Source of the DNA: Pseudomonadota bacterium
Lineage (GTDB): Bacteria; Pseudomonadota; Alphaproteobacteria; Rhizobiales; Aestuariivirgaceae
NCBI GenBank assembly: GCA_963205315.1
Contig: CAUJIO010000058.1
Span: 1-64,000 of the forward strand
Reading direction: 5' to 3'
Length of the DNA: 64,000 nucleotides
The stretch's first letter is position 1; each line of letters opens with the position of its first letter. The notes under the pieces were generated by a model, which was given only the letters and a program-made list of their open reading frames with translations, did not search any database and was not told the DNA's origin. Below are positions 52,720 to 61,843 of the stretch, in pieces. The translations under genes and the position numbers were made by a program.

Positions 52720-53435
52720 TGCAGGCCCGGCAATTTCATGATGCGATCGGCAACTGGTCGGAGCCGCTGCCGCACAGGCGTATGGCGGTGTATCGCAATA
52801 ATGTTGCAGTGGGCCTCGTCACGGCACTGAAGGTACGGTTCCCGGTGACAGAACAACTCGTGGGAACGGAATTCTTTTCCGCCATGGCGCTGGCCTATGC
52901 CGAGGGCGAAAGGCCAAGCAACGCGGTGCTGATCAACTACGGCAGCGGTTTCGCAGATTTCATACGTGGTTTTGAACCAGCGCGCACTATAGCATATCTT
53001 GCCGATGTCGCGGCGCTCGAGTCCTTGTGGTGGCGGGCGTATCACGCTGCCGATGCCACACCCCTGCAGGCCGCCGCGCTGGAGGGGATCGAAGCAGAGG
53101 CGCTAGGCGGCCTTCATTTCACGTTCCATCCTTCGGCCGCTGTTATGAGATCACCTTTTGCAGCGGGCTCCATCTGGCAGGCGCATCATGGCGGACCCGT
53201 GATGTCTTCGCTGAATAGTGAAGACGCCGAATGTATTCTCGTGAGACGGCCCTTCGCCGAAGTCTGCGTCAGCCTTATTCGGCCAGAGCGTTTCACCTTC
53301 TTGCACGAACTCCAGCATGGCGCCTCTCTGGCTGACGCGGTGGACGCAGCACTTGACCTCTGCCCAGGCTTCGATATCGCAACCGAACTGGCCGCCTTTT
53401 TCGCAGCCGATCTCGCAACAGGATTTTCCCTATGA
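52719..53435 (+). CDS. bufC: DUF2063 MNIO partner protein
   Basis: A 238-residue protein of the DUF2063 (BufC/RRE-like) family, the obligatory partner of the MNIO enzyme that presents the precursor. The N-terminal helical DUF2063 domain has [20 protein letters not shown] and [13 protein letters not shown]. The C-terminal part is less conserved. It overlaps both neighbours (bufB stop and DoxX start), so the genes are tightly coupled. The start is ATG 52719, with GTG 52716 possible. Confidence 0.88.
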   Translation: MQARQFHDAIGNWSEPLPHRRMAVYRNNVAVGLVTALKVRFPVTEQLVGTEFFSAMALAYAEGERPSNAVLINYGSGFADFIRGFEPARTIAYLADVAALESLWWRAYHAADATPLQAAALEGIEAEALGGLHFTFHPSAAVMRSPFAAGSIWQAHHGGPVMSSLNSEDAECILVRRPFAEVCVSLIRPERFTFLHELQHGASLADAVDAALDLCPGFDIATELAAFFAADLATGFSL

Positions 53436-53866
53436 CACGTCTCGTCGACTGGGTGATCGGGCTTCTGGCCCGCATCCCGTTCTCCATCATCGCGCTCATC
53501 GGACGGCTGGCCATCGGTCTTGCATTCTGGAACTCCGGACGCTCGAAGGTCGATGGCTGGAACATCTTTCACGTCAACGACCGGACATTGTTCCTGTTCA
53601 AGGAAGAGTACAAGCTGCCGTATGTCCCATCGGAGTGGGCAGCGCTGGCGGCGCAGATTGCCGAGCATGTGCTGCCGGCGCTGATCATCATTGGCCTTGC
53701 GACACGGTTCTCGGCGCTGGGCCTGCTGATCATGACTCTGGTCATCCAGATCTTTGTCTATCCGAATGCCTATGTCGTGCATGGCACCTGGGCGGCGGTG
53801 CTGCTGATGCTGATCAAATTCGGGCCGGGAACATTGTCGGTCGATCACATCCTCTACCGCCGCTGA
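53432..53866 (+). CDS. DoxX-family membrane protein of the bufferin operon
   Basis: A 144-residue membrane protein with four predicted helices (about 12-30, 68-88, 90-110, 113-132). The DoxX hallmark [20 protein letters not shown] is near residue 25. DoxX proteins are frequently encoded at the end of bufferin operons; their job is not established, and redox supply or export of the product are guesses. It overlaps bufC by four bases. Confidence 0.9.
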   Translation: MTRLVDWVIGLLARIPFSIIALIGRLAIGLAFWNSGRSKVDGWNIFHVNDRTLFLFKEEYKLPYVPSEWAALAAQIAEHVLPALIIIGLATRFSALGLLIMTLVIQIFVYPNAYVVHGTWAAVLLMLIKFGPGTLSVDHILYRR

Positions 53867-53926
53867 ATCCGCCTCTCGACGGCCGAGCTCAAATCATGGC
53901 AGAAGAATCGCAATGATTCCCCTGCC

Positions 53927-54622
53927 ATGACCAAGAACATTCTCATCGTCTTGCATTCGGACGTCTCTTCTCCCGGCCGCATCGGCCACATGCTGGTGGA
54001 GAAGGGCTACCGGCTCGACCTGCGCCGTCCATGCCTTGGCGAGGCGCTGCCTGCGAGCATGGAACATCACGCCGGCGCCGTCATCTTCGGCGGACCGATG
54101 AGCGCCAATGATCCCGACGACTGGATTGCCCGCGAGATCGACTGGATCGGCTTGCCGCTGAAAGAGGAGAAGCCGTTCCTTGGCGTGTGCCTGGGCGCGC
54201 AAATGCTGTCGAAGCAACTGGGTGGCCGCGTCGGGCCGCATGCCGACGGGCTTGTGGAAATCGGCTACTATCCATTGAGGCCGACGGACGAGGGCAAGGC
54301 CTTCGGGCCATGGCCGGAGCACGTCTATCACTGGCACCGCGAAGGCTTGACGTTGCCGCATGGCGCGACGCGGATGGCGACGGGCGAGACTTTCGAAAAC
54401 CAGGCCTTCCGCTATGGGCCAAAGGCTTTCGGCATCCAGTTTCATCCCGAGGTGACCCGCCTTACCATGCATCGCTGGGGTGTGCTGGGAGCGCACCGCT
54501 TCAACATGCCGGGCGCTCAAAATTCAAAGGCCCATCTGGACGCCAATCTCGTCCATGACGGGCCCGTGAAGGACTGGCTGTCACGCTTCCTCGACCGCTG
54601 GCTGACGTCTCCGTCCGCGTAG
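53927..54622 (+). CDS. Class I glutamine amidotransferase-like protein
   Basis: A 231-residue protein of the GMP-synthase-like class I amidotransferase group. The nucleophile is the Cys in LGVCLGAQMLSKQLGG, with the partner His-x-Glu in QFHPEVT. No synthase domain is attached, so it may act on gamma-glutamyl compounds rather than in purine synthesis. The start is ATG 53927; an in-frame upstream start was not seen. It is 60 bases after the DoxX gene and convergent with the response regulator gene. Confidence 0.88.
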   Translation: MTKNILIVLHSDVSSPGRIGHMLVEKGYRLDLRRPCLGEALPASMEHHAGAVIFGGPMSANDPDDWIAREIDWIGLPLKEEKPFLGVCLGAQMLSKQLGGRVGPHADGLVEIGYYPLRPTDEGKAFGPWPEHVYHWHREGLTLPHGATRMATGETFENQAFRYGPKAFGIQFHPEVTRLTMHRWGVLGAHRFNMPGAQNSKAHLDANLVHDGPVKDWLSRFLDRWLTSPSA

Positions 54623-54625
54623 AAC

Positions 54626-55093
54626 TCAAGCCACGGCGCGCTGGCACTCCGGCGGCAAGGCCACAATCTCGATCCAGTAGCGGCCGACCGTCTTGACGAT
54701 CTCGACAAGGCTGTCGAACGTCACCGGCTTGCAGATGAAGGAGTTCACGCCAAGGTTATAGGTGCGGACAATGTCTTCCTCTGCTTTCGAGGTGGTGAGG
54801 ATGACGATCGGAATGCGCTGCAGGACGGGCGAGGCCTTGATCTCGCGCAGCGCGGTGCGGCCGTCCTTGCGCGGCATGTTGAGGTCGAGCAGTATGAAGC
54901 CCGGATAGGGATGGTCGCTCAAATTGGCGTATTCGCCTTCCCTCTGCAGATAATTCATGAGCTGAACGCCGTCTTCGACGAAATCGACCGGATTGCCCAG
55001 GCGAGACTCTTCGAAAGCGTCCTTGATCATCATGCGGTCGTCAGCATCGTCCTCGGCGACGAGGATGCGGATGGGAAGGGTGCTGCGGCTCAT
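54626..55093 (-). CDS. Single-domain response regulator (Rcp1-like)
   Basis: A 155-residue CheY-like receiver without an output domain. The acidic pair is in AEDDADD, the phospho-acceptor Asp in LLDLNMPRKDG, Thr in LTTSKAEED, and Lys in ICKPVTF. The extended loop with DHPYPGFILLD is typical of Rcp1-type regulators paired with phytochrome-like kinases. It overlaps the kinase gene by four bases, so the two are a cognate pair. Confidence 0.93.
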   Translation of the reverse strand: MSRSTLPIRILVAEDDADDRMMIKDAFEESRLGNPVDFVEDGVQLMNYLQREGEYANLSDHPYPGFILLDLNMPRKDGRTALREIKASPVLQRIPIVILTTSKAEEDIVRTYNLGVNSFICKPVTFDSLVEIVKTVGRYWIEIVALPPECQRAVA

Positions 55094-56799
55094 GCTGCAT
55101 ATTCCTTGTTCGATTGCGAAAGGGGGAAGGTGATGACGAAGGTCGAGCCTTCGCCCGGAACGCCGAGGGCATCGATGAGGCCCTGATGGCGTTCGACGAT
55201 CTTGCGGCAGGTGGCGAGGCCAATGCCGGTGCCTTCGTATTCGGTGCGGCTGTGCAGGCGCTGGAAGATCACAAAGATCTGTTCCTTGAACTGCTGTTCG
55301 AAGCCAATGCCGTTATCGGCAATGCGGATGTTCACGGCACGGCCGCTGACCGGCAGGTCGTGGGTCTCGATGAACTCGGCGGTGATCTTCACCACCGGGT
55401 CGACATCCTTCTTGCGGAACTTGATGGCATTGCCGATCAGGTTCTGGAATAGCTGCCGCATCTGCATCGGATCGGCTTCAATCTTCGGCAGATCGCCGAC
55501 CTCGACCGTCGCCCCGGTTTCCTCGATGCGGATCTGCAGGTCCGAAAGCACGCCACTCAGCACATCGTTCAGCGATACGTTTTGCATCGGTGCCGCCGCC
55601 GTGGTGACGCGCGAATAGGACAGGAGATCGTTGATCAACTGGCGCATGCGGTTGGCCGCACTCTGCATGCGATTGACGAACATCTGGCCTTCCTCGGGAA
55701 GGACGGAGATGTATTTCTTCACCAGACGGTCGCCAAAGGCCTCGATCTTGCGCAGCGGTTCCTGCAGGTCGTGAGATGCCACGTAAGCGAAGTCCACCAG
55801 TTCCCGGTTCGACCGCTCAAGCTTCTTGGTGTACTCGATCATCTTGTCGGTGGTGGTTTCGAGATCGGTGATGTCCTGGTAGGTGGCAATGGTGCCGCCG
55901 TCCGACATCGGCTCACTCATCACGGCGATGACGCGGCCATCCTTGAGGCGCTGCTTGATGACCGTGCGGATGCGCAGGCGTGCCGGATCGTTGCGTTCGG
56001 CGAGCGCTCGCTCTGCTTCCTCGGCGGTGTAGTTGCCGAGGCTGACGGAATATTCCATCAGTCCGCGCAAGGTGATGCCTGGCTTCACGACATCGGCCGA
56101 GAAGCCGTAGATCTCCAGGTAGCGCCGGTTGACGACGATCAGCCGCTGGTCCTTGTCGAACATGCAGAGGCCCTGGACCATGTTGGACAGGGCGGTATCG
56201 AACTGCAGGTTCTTGGCATGAAGCTGCTGGGAAATGCGCAGCATTTCCATCTCGCGGTGCTTCATCTCGGTGATGTCGGACCGGGTGCCGACGACGCCGC
56301 CATCCAGGGTACGCTTCTCGGTGATCAGCAACCAGCGGCCGTCGGCCAATTGAACTTCAAGCGGTTCACCGGGATTGCGGTGGCGATGCAGACGCCACTC
56401 GATATAGTCCTCAGGGTCCATGCCATTGAGGACGAGGGCGCCACGCGATACGGAGTGGCGGAGGATTTCTTCCTTGGGTGCCCCGGGCATGACGATGTCA
56501 GAGACAAGCGGGCTGTAGTCGACATATTTGCGATTGTAGAGAATCAACCGGTCGTCGGCGTCGTAAAGCGCAAAGCCGTCGGCCATCACGTCGAGCGCAT
56601 GCATCAGGCGCGAGCGCGACTTCTCGGCAATCATTTCGAACTGGGTGTTGAGGTCCAGTTCCGTCGACTGTCCCTCGACCTGGCGCACGGTTTCGACCAC
56701 AGAACCGTTGGTCAAGCGGCGGCGGCGCACTTCGACCACCTGAGCGCTTGGGGACGCGTAACGGAATGTGTAGGAGGCGCCCGGCGTCAGGCCCTTCAT
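55090..56799 (-). CDS. PAS-domain sensor histidine kinase
   Basis: A soluble 569-residue kinase. Two PAS domains are at about 65-175 and 195-315, HisKA at about 335-400 with phospho-acceptor His343 in SHDLQEPLRK, and HATPase_c with QNLIGNAIKF, DNGIGF and GTGIGLATCRK. The stalk sequence is like phytochrome-type kinases, but no chromophore domain exists. The frame is open to 56856, but bases from 56801 on match the dctM remnant on the other strand, so ATG 56799 (MKGLTPGAS) is preferred; ATG 56835 is an alternative. The true 5' end may have been altered by the rearrangement next to it. Confidence 0.85.
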   Translation of the reverse strand: MKGLTPGASYTFRYASPSAQVVEVRRRRLTNGSVVETVRQVEGQSTELDLNTQFEMIAEKSRSRLMHALDVMADGFALYDADDRLILYNRKYVDYSPLVSDIVMPGAPKEEILRHSVSRGALVLNGMDPEDYIEWRLHRHRNPGEPLEVQLADGRWLLITEKRTLDGGVVGTRSDITEMKHREMEMLRISQQLHAKNLQFDTALSNMVQGLCMFDKDQRLIVVNRRYLEIYGFSADVVKPGITLRGLMEYSVSLGNYTAEEAERALAERNDPARLRIRTVIKQRLKDGRVIAVMSEPMSDGGTIATYQDITDLETTTDKMIEYTKKLERSNRELVDFAYVASHDLQEPLRKIEAFGDRLVKKYISVLPEEGQMFVNRMQSAANRMRQLINDLLSYSRVTTAAAPMQNVSLNDVLSGVLSDLQIRIEETGATVEVGDLPKIEADPMQMRQLFQNLIGNAIKFRKKDVDPVVKITAEFIETHDLPVSGRAVNIRIADNGIGFEQQFKEQIFVIFQRLHSRTEYEGTGIGLATCRKIVERHQGLIDALGVPGEGSTFVITFPLSQSNKEYAA

Positions 56800-56800
56800 C

Positions 56801-57685
56801 GGCACGCTGGCAGGTCCCGCCACGCTCGGACTCATGATCCCGCCGTCGATCATCATGGTGGTCTATGGGGTGATGACCAACGAGTCGATTGCCGCCATCA
56901 ACATTGCCGGCGTCATTCCTGGGTTGGTGCTTGCGCTTCTCTTCAGCGGCTACATCGTCCTCAAGACCAAGACGATGAAGGACTACACGCCCGCCGTCGA
57001 ACCGGTCTCGACCCTGTGGGAAAAAGTCTGGGCGAGCCGGCGGCTTGTTCCGGTTTTCGTGCTGTTGTTCCTCGTCATCGGTTCGATGTTCGCCGGCTAT
57101 GCCACGGCGACCGAGTCCGCGGCTGTCGGCGTTGCCGGGTCCTTCGTGCTGGCGTGGATGCAGGGAACCCTAAACTGGAAGAGTTTCAGCGAGAGCCTGA
57201 TGAGCGCCACGCTCGCCTCGGCGATGATCGCGCTCATTCTGGCCTCTGCTTCCGGGCTGTCGCTGGCGATGGGTTTTCTGGGCCTGCCGGAAGCGCTCGC
57301 CGCCTGGGTCGGTTCGCTTCATCTTTCGGCCTTCTGGCTCATCATGTGCCTGTTGGTGATGTATACAATCCTTGGCTGCTTCCTTGATGGAATCTCGTGT
57401 GTGGCGCTCACCATTGCCATCATCGAGCCGATGGTGCGTCAGGCCGGGATCGACATGATCTGGTTCGGTATCTTCGTCGTCCTGGTCGTCGAGATGGCGC
57501 AAATCACGCCGCCGGTCGGCTTCAATCTCTTTGTCCTGCAGCAGATGACCGGTTACGACATCTTCAAGATTGCACGTTGGGCTGCCCCGCAATTTCTTAT
57601 CATGGTGCTGATGGTCTTCGTACTCATCGCCTTTCCGGCACTCGTCACGTGGCTGCCGCAGCAGATGATCCCGGTCAGAGTGTAA
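56801..57685 (+). pseudogene. dctM: 5'-truncated TRAP transporter large permease (dctM')
   Basis: The frame encodes about 294 residues of the C-terminal two-thirds of DctM, the large TRAP permease of about 430 residues. It starts within the conserved GTLAGPATLGLMIPPSIIMV element and runs through TATESAAVGVAG and ITPPVGFNLFVLQ to a normal stop. A stop codon (TAG, 56771) lies just upstream in frame, and the bases before 56797 belong to the kinase gene on the other strand. The first 130-150 residues, dctQ and dctP are missing. It is a remnant or rearrangement junction; ATG 56834 could still give a 283-residue product. Confidence 0.8.
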
Positions 57686-57965
57686 ATGGCGCTCCTGCCA
57701 TGCTCCATTTGGAGCAGCGCGGAAACCCAATCTTAACGCAATTCCCACCGCTCGAAACTCTTTGGAAACTCCTGCCATGTCAACATGAGCACATGGCAAG
57801 CAGACCCGGAGCGGGGCAAGCGCCAGGGGCAGTTCGGGATCAGGTATTGCGTACCCGGACACCAGTTTGAGCGAGGGGCCTCCCCAGGGAGTGCTCCTCG
57901 TTGCTTTTCCGGGTGGATACTGAAAGCTTGCGGAACTGCGGCCCACGCACGACATTGCGCTCTGA

Positions 57966-58979
57966 ATGTCAAATCCGCTCCCCTTCGATTCCTGGCTGAG
58001 GCCCGATGCCCACGGGCTCTATTGCGCGCCCGGAGATTTTTACATCGATCCGCATGCTGCGGTGGCGCGGGCCATCGTCACGCATGGCCACTCGGATCAT
58101 GCGCGGCCCGGCCACGCGGCGGTGCTGGCGACGGACGACACGCTCAACATCATGAGGCTTCGGCTCGGTTCCGGGGCGGGCGGCCACCTGCAGGCCGCTG
58201 TCTATGGCCAAAGCCTGCGTATCGGCGAGGTTACGGTCCGTCTGGTGCCGGCTGGTCATATCCTCGGCTCCGCCCAGGTGGTGATCGACTACAAGGGTCA
58301 GCGTGCCGTCATCTCGGGTGACTACAAGAGGTATCCTGATCCGACGTGTGCGCCCTTTGAACTTGTGCCGTGTGACCTCTTCGTCACCGAGGCGACGTTC
58401 GGACTGCCGGTTTACAAGCACGAGGCGCCGCTCGCCGAAGTCCGGAAACTCATCCAGTCCCTCGCCGATTTCCCGGAACGCACCCATCAGATTGGTGTCT
58501 ACGGCCTTGGCAAGTGCCAACGTCTCATTGCGACGTTGCGGGAGGCGGGATACGGCAAGCCAATCTATCTGCATGGCGCGTTGCGATCGATGACCGATTA
58601 CTATGTGTCGCGTGGTTTTGATCTGGGCGATGTGCCGTCAGTCGCCGAGACAAAGGACAAGCTGGCGGGCGAAATCGTGCTGTCGCCGCCCTCGGCGCTG
58701 GGGGACCGCTGGTCGCGGCGGTTCGCCGATCCGCTGATCGGATTTGCCTCGGGCTGGATGCGCATTCGCGGACGAGTGAGGCAGCGCGGCGTGGAGCTGC
58801 CACTCATCATCTCGGATCATTGTGACTGGCCGGAGCTGCTGCAGACCATCACGGAGACAGGCGCAGGCGAGGTGTGGGTCACGCATGGGCGCGAGGAGGC
58901 GCTGGTCCACGAGATGACCAAGCGCGGCATTACTGCGCGCGCCCTGGCGCTGGTGGGCCGCGAGGACGAGGCTGAATGA
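57966..58979 (+). CDS. Ligase-associated DNA exonuclease (MBL/beta-CASP type)
   Basis: A 337-residue nuclease of the MBL fold. The metal motif is THGHSDHARPGH (about 39-50), followed by AGHILGSAQVVI, ISGDYKRYPDP and ISDHCDWPEL. The YGLGKCQRLI element is characteristic of ligase-associated exonucleases. The next gene, a DNA ligase, overlaps its stop by four bases. In the full system a DEXH helicase and a phosphoesterase follow; neither is here. It probably works in DNA end repair. The 280 bases upstream hold no gene. Confidence 0.92.
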   Translation: MSNPLPFDSWLRPDAHGLYCAPGDFYIDPHAAVARAIVTHGHSDHARPGHAAVLATDDTLNIMRLRLGSGAGGHLQAAVYGQSLRIGEVTVRLVPAGHILGSAQVVIDYKGQRAVISGDYKRYPDPTCAPFELVPCDLFVTEATFGLPVYKHEAPLAEVRKLIQSLADFPERTHQIGVYGLGKCQRLIATLREAGYGKPIYLHGALRSMTDYYVSRGFDLGDVPSVAETKDKLAGEIVLSPPSALGDRWSRRFADPLIGFASGWMRIRGRVRQRGVELPLIISDHCDWPELLQTITETGAGEVWVTHGREEALVHEMTKRGITARALALVGREDEAE

Positions 58980-60562
58980 GGTCCTTCGCCAATCTTCTCG
59001 ACCGCCTGACCTACACGCCATCGCGGTCCGGCAAGCTGCTGCTGATGCGGAATTATTTCCGCGCCACTCCGGATCCGGACCGTGGCTTCGCGCTGGCGGC
59101 GCTGACGGATGGATTGCCGCAGCCGTTTCCGCTTCGCCGTGTGCTCGGTGAGATCGGTGCAGCGCGGTTCGATCCCGAACTCTTTCGCCTCTCTCGCGAT
59201 GATGTGGGCGACACGGCGGAGACCGTGGCGCTGATCTGGCCCGGCTCTTCAAACGTTGACGACACGCTGTCGCTGCCGGACGTTGTCATGGGCCTGGAAT
59301 CCGTGGGGCGTGACGGCCATGCAGCCCTCTTGACGCAATGGCTCGACAGGCTTGATGCAACGGGCCGCTGGGCGCTTCTGAAATTCCTCGGCGGCGCGGC
59401 GCGCGTTGGCGTTTCGGCGCGCCTGGCCAAGCAGGCGGTGGCCGATGCATTCGGCCGCAATGTCGATGACATCGAGGAACTGTGGCACGGACTTAGCCCC
59501 CCTTACGAGCCGTTGTTCGCGTGGCTGGAGGACAAGGCCGAACGGCCGCGCCTCGCTGCAACGCCCGTGTTCCGTCCGCTGATGCTGGCGCACGCGCTGG
59601 AAGACAGTGACTGGCAAGCGCTGCGAATTGAGGATGTCGCCGCGGAATGGAAATGGGATGGCATTCGCATTCAGGTTTCGGCGAAAGGCGGCGTCACACG
59701 TCTATTCTCGCGCAGTGGCGACGACATCACGGCCGGCTTTCCAGAGCTTACAGAACAGTTCCGGGGTGATGCAATTCTGGACGGCGAGCTTCTTGTGATG
59801 CGCGATGGAAACGTTGCACCCTTCGCCGACTTGCAGCAACGGCTCAACCGCAAGACCGTGACGCGCGCCATGGCGAGCAAATATCCGGTGCATGTCCGAC
59901 TCTATGATGCGCTCGAAATCAACGGTGAAGATTTGCGTGGGCTGCCATTCGTGCAACGGCGGTCGCTGCTTGAGGCCTGGCACAATCAGCATGCGCCACA
60001 GCAGAGCGATGTCTCCGAGATTCTGAACGTCCAGAGCAAGGACGCATTGCAGCAGATCTGGGAAACGACGCGGGCCGAAGGCATCGAGGGCCTGATGCTG
60101 AAGCGCAAGGACAGTCCCTATCTGGCGGGCCGGCCCAAGGGGCATTGGTTCAAGTGGAAGCGCGCGGCGCTGACGGCTGACTGCGTGCTGCTTTATGCGC
60201 AGAAGGGTTCCGGCAAGCGCTCGTCGTTCTATTCCGACTATACGTTCGGCGCCTGGGGCGAGAAGGACGGTGCACCTTATCTGGTGCCGGTCGGCAAGGC
60301 CTATTCCGGCTTCACCGATGCCGAACTCGAACAGATCGACCGCTTCGTGCGGCAGAACACCATCGACCGCTTTGGCCCGGTGCGATCTGTCACGCCGAAG
60401 CTGGTGCTGGAAGTGGCCTTCGATGGCGTGCAGGCATCAACGCGCCACAAGTCCGGCATCGCCATGCGCTTTCCCCGCATCGCCCGCATCCGCTGGGACA
60501 AGCCAGCGGCGGAGGCGGACACGCTCGACACGCTCAAGAAGCATATCGTGTCACGCCCTTGA
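58976..60562 (+). CDS. ATP-dependent DNA ligase
   Basis: A 528-residue ligase of the bacterial ATP type. An N-terminal DNA-binding domain (1-200) precedes the adenylation domain with the nucleotidyl Lys226 in EWKWDGIRIQ, then ILDGELLVM, and VEGLMLKRKDSPY-like IEGLMLKRKDSPYLAGRPKG, and an OB domain to the C-terminus (FDGVQASTRHKSGIAMRFPR). It seals nicks using ATP, in the exonuclease-coupled LigC/LigB-like family. It is translationally coupled to the nuclease gene and overlaps the convergent amidase gene by 29 bases. Confidence 0.93.
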   Translation: MRSFANLLDRLTYTPSRSGKLLLMRNYFRATPDPDRGFALAALTDGLPQPFPLRRVLGEIGAARFDPELFRLSRDDVGDTAETVALIWPGSSNVDDTLSLPDVVMGLESVGRDGHAALLTQWLDRLDATGRWALLKFLGGAARVGVSARLAKQAVADAFGRNVDDIEELWHGLSPPYEPLFAWLEDKAERPRLAATPVFRPLMLAHALEDSDWQALRIEDVAAEWKWDGIRIQVSAKGGVTRLFSRSGDDITAGFPELTEQFRGDAILDGELLVMRDGNVAPFADLQQRLNRKTVTRAMASKYPVHVRLYDALEINGEDLRGLPFVQRRSLLEAWHNQHAPQQSDVSEILNVQSKDALQQIWETTRAEGIEGLMLKRKDSPYLAGRPKGHWFKWKRAALTADCVLLYAQKGSGKRSSFYSDYTFGAWGEKDGAPYLVPVGKAYSGFTDAELEQIDRFVRQNTIDRFGPVRSVTPKLVLEVAFDGVQASTRHKSGIAMRFPRIARIRWDKPAAEADTLDTLKKHIVSRP

Positions 60563-61460
60563 GCGCATCGAGGGCGATGCGGCAGGCCACCGAATAGGCC
60601 GGGTTGAAGACATTGGCGATGTCATAGCGCACGGCCTGTCCCATGATGTGGCTGGCGGCCACTTCGTCCAGCCCATAATCGGCGATCAGCCAGTCGAGCA
60701 TTTCAGTCGTCGCGTGTTGCAGCGCCTGATCGAGCGGGCGGGCATTGCCGACGGTGAATATCTCGGTGGCGTTGCGGCCGCGCGGCCAGCCGATGGCCTT
60801 GCCCTTCACGACCTTCACCGAGAAGGTCACCTCGGCCGCCGTCTCGATGCCGGTGCCGACGATCTCGCCGTCGCATTGCTGGGCATGGACGTCGCCCAGA
60901 TAGAAGAGGGCGCCTGGAACCGAAACGGGGAACATGACATCGACGCCGGTGCAGAAGCCGCGATAATCCATGTTGCCGCCATAACGCCCGCTGGTGGCGG
61001 TGGAGATCGCCTGACCCATGTCGGGCGCCACGCCGAAGCAGCCGATCATTGGTTCGACGGCCACCGACCAGTCCTTCAGGCTGGGTGGCGGCGATTGCAG
61101 CCGCGCGCGGTTCGCCGCGATGTCGATGATCCACTCGGTCTTTTCGCGCTCGGGGAAGCGCGACACAGCGCCTGGATCGACGACATTGGGACTCAGCACC
61201 TGAAAGGTCCAGCCGGTGGGACGCGTCATGCGGATGGCGCCGATGTTCACAACGAGCGTGTCGTCGGGTTCAGCACCTTCAATGAAGAACGGCCCGGTCA
61301 TCGGGTTCGGGCGCTCGCCCGGCTTGTTGCCATGGCGATCGAACCCGCGCGCATCGACGGTCTCGGCGATGACAGTGTCGCCATCGGCGATCCTCAGCGC
61401 GGGCGGATGGCTGCCGAGCGTGTTGTAGAAGGCAGTCGGCGAAAAGCGGTGGGTGGTCAT
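60534..61460 (-). CDS. Acetamidase/formamidase family protein
   Basis: A 308-residue FmdA_AmdA family amidase that hydrolyses formamide or acetamide to ammonia and the acid. Conserved pieces are GPFFIEGAEPDDTLVVNI, MIGCFGVAPD, GRYGGNMDYRGFC, YLGDVHAQQCDGEIVGTG, and the C-terminal AVRYDIANVFNPAYSVACRI. The frame is open to 61643, but a double ATG at 61463/61460 follows CAGGACGAT; MTTHRFSP at 61460 is chosen for spacing. It overlaps the ligase 3' end by 29 bases and has no transporter or regulator beside it. Confidence 0.9.
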   Translation of the reverse strand: MTTHRFSPTAFYNTLGSHPPALRIADGDTVIAETVDARGFDRHGNKPGERPNPMTGPFFIEGAEPDDTLVVNIGAIRMTRPTGWTFQVLSPNVVDPGAVSRFPEREKTEWIIDIAANRARLQSPPPSLKDWSVAVEPMIGCFGVAPDMGQAISTATSGRYGGNMDYRGFCTGVDVMFPVSVPGALFYLGDVHAQQCDGEIVGTGIETAAEVTFSVKVVKGKAIGWPRGRNATEIFTVGNARPLDQALQHATTEMLDWLIADYGLDEVAASHIMGQAVRYDIANVFNPAYSVACRIALDALKGVTRYAS

Positions 61461-61658
61461 CATATCGTCCTGAATCGCGTTGGCGGGGTTGACCCGAACA
61501 ATAGGAGACTTGCCGCGCGATGCAACTGGTGGAACTGGAGAAGAAGGAGAAATCACCGCCACGGAAGAGCCGCCATCCAGAACACCGGGAGGAGGATGAA
61601 ACCAGCTTCTTGAATTACCTATTGATTGGATGTGGTGGCCCAAGAACGCATTGGATCA

Positions 61659-61820
61659 TCACAACACCAACATGTAGACCTGTCTTGGCACGGTGCCGCT
61701 GCGCACCACGCTCACCTGCCGGTTCCGCACATTGTAAGTGGTGGTGAAGGTGTCGCCACCCTTGACATCGACGGTGATGTTACCCGCCGCGTCATGGGTG
61801 AAGCTTCGGGTCTCACCGCA
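61659..61820 (-). pseudogene. Rhs/YD-repeat fragment
   Basis: Minus-strand reading gives GETRSFTHDAAGNITVDVKG followed by GDTFTTTYNVRNRQVSVV and a stop at 61661. FTHDAAGNIT and YNVRNRQ are the core of Rhs/YD repeats, normally part of proteins over 1000 residues. The piece has no start and its upstream frame runs into the Sel1-like gene, so it is a remnant. Confidence 0.7.
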
Positions 61821-61843
61821 AATCAGGGTATTTCTTTGTTGTG

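Noticed and set aside
55582-57387. 601-codon plus-strand open frame across the histidine kinase and dctM fragment
   Set aside because: Antisense to conserved PAS/kinase sequence and out of frame with dctM; no domain.
60195-61613. 472-codon plus-strand open frame over the ligase end and amidase gene
   Set aside because: Antisense to a clear acetamidase/formamidase; no family similarity.
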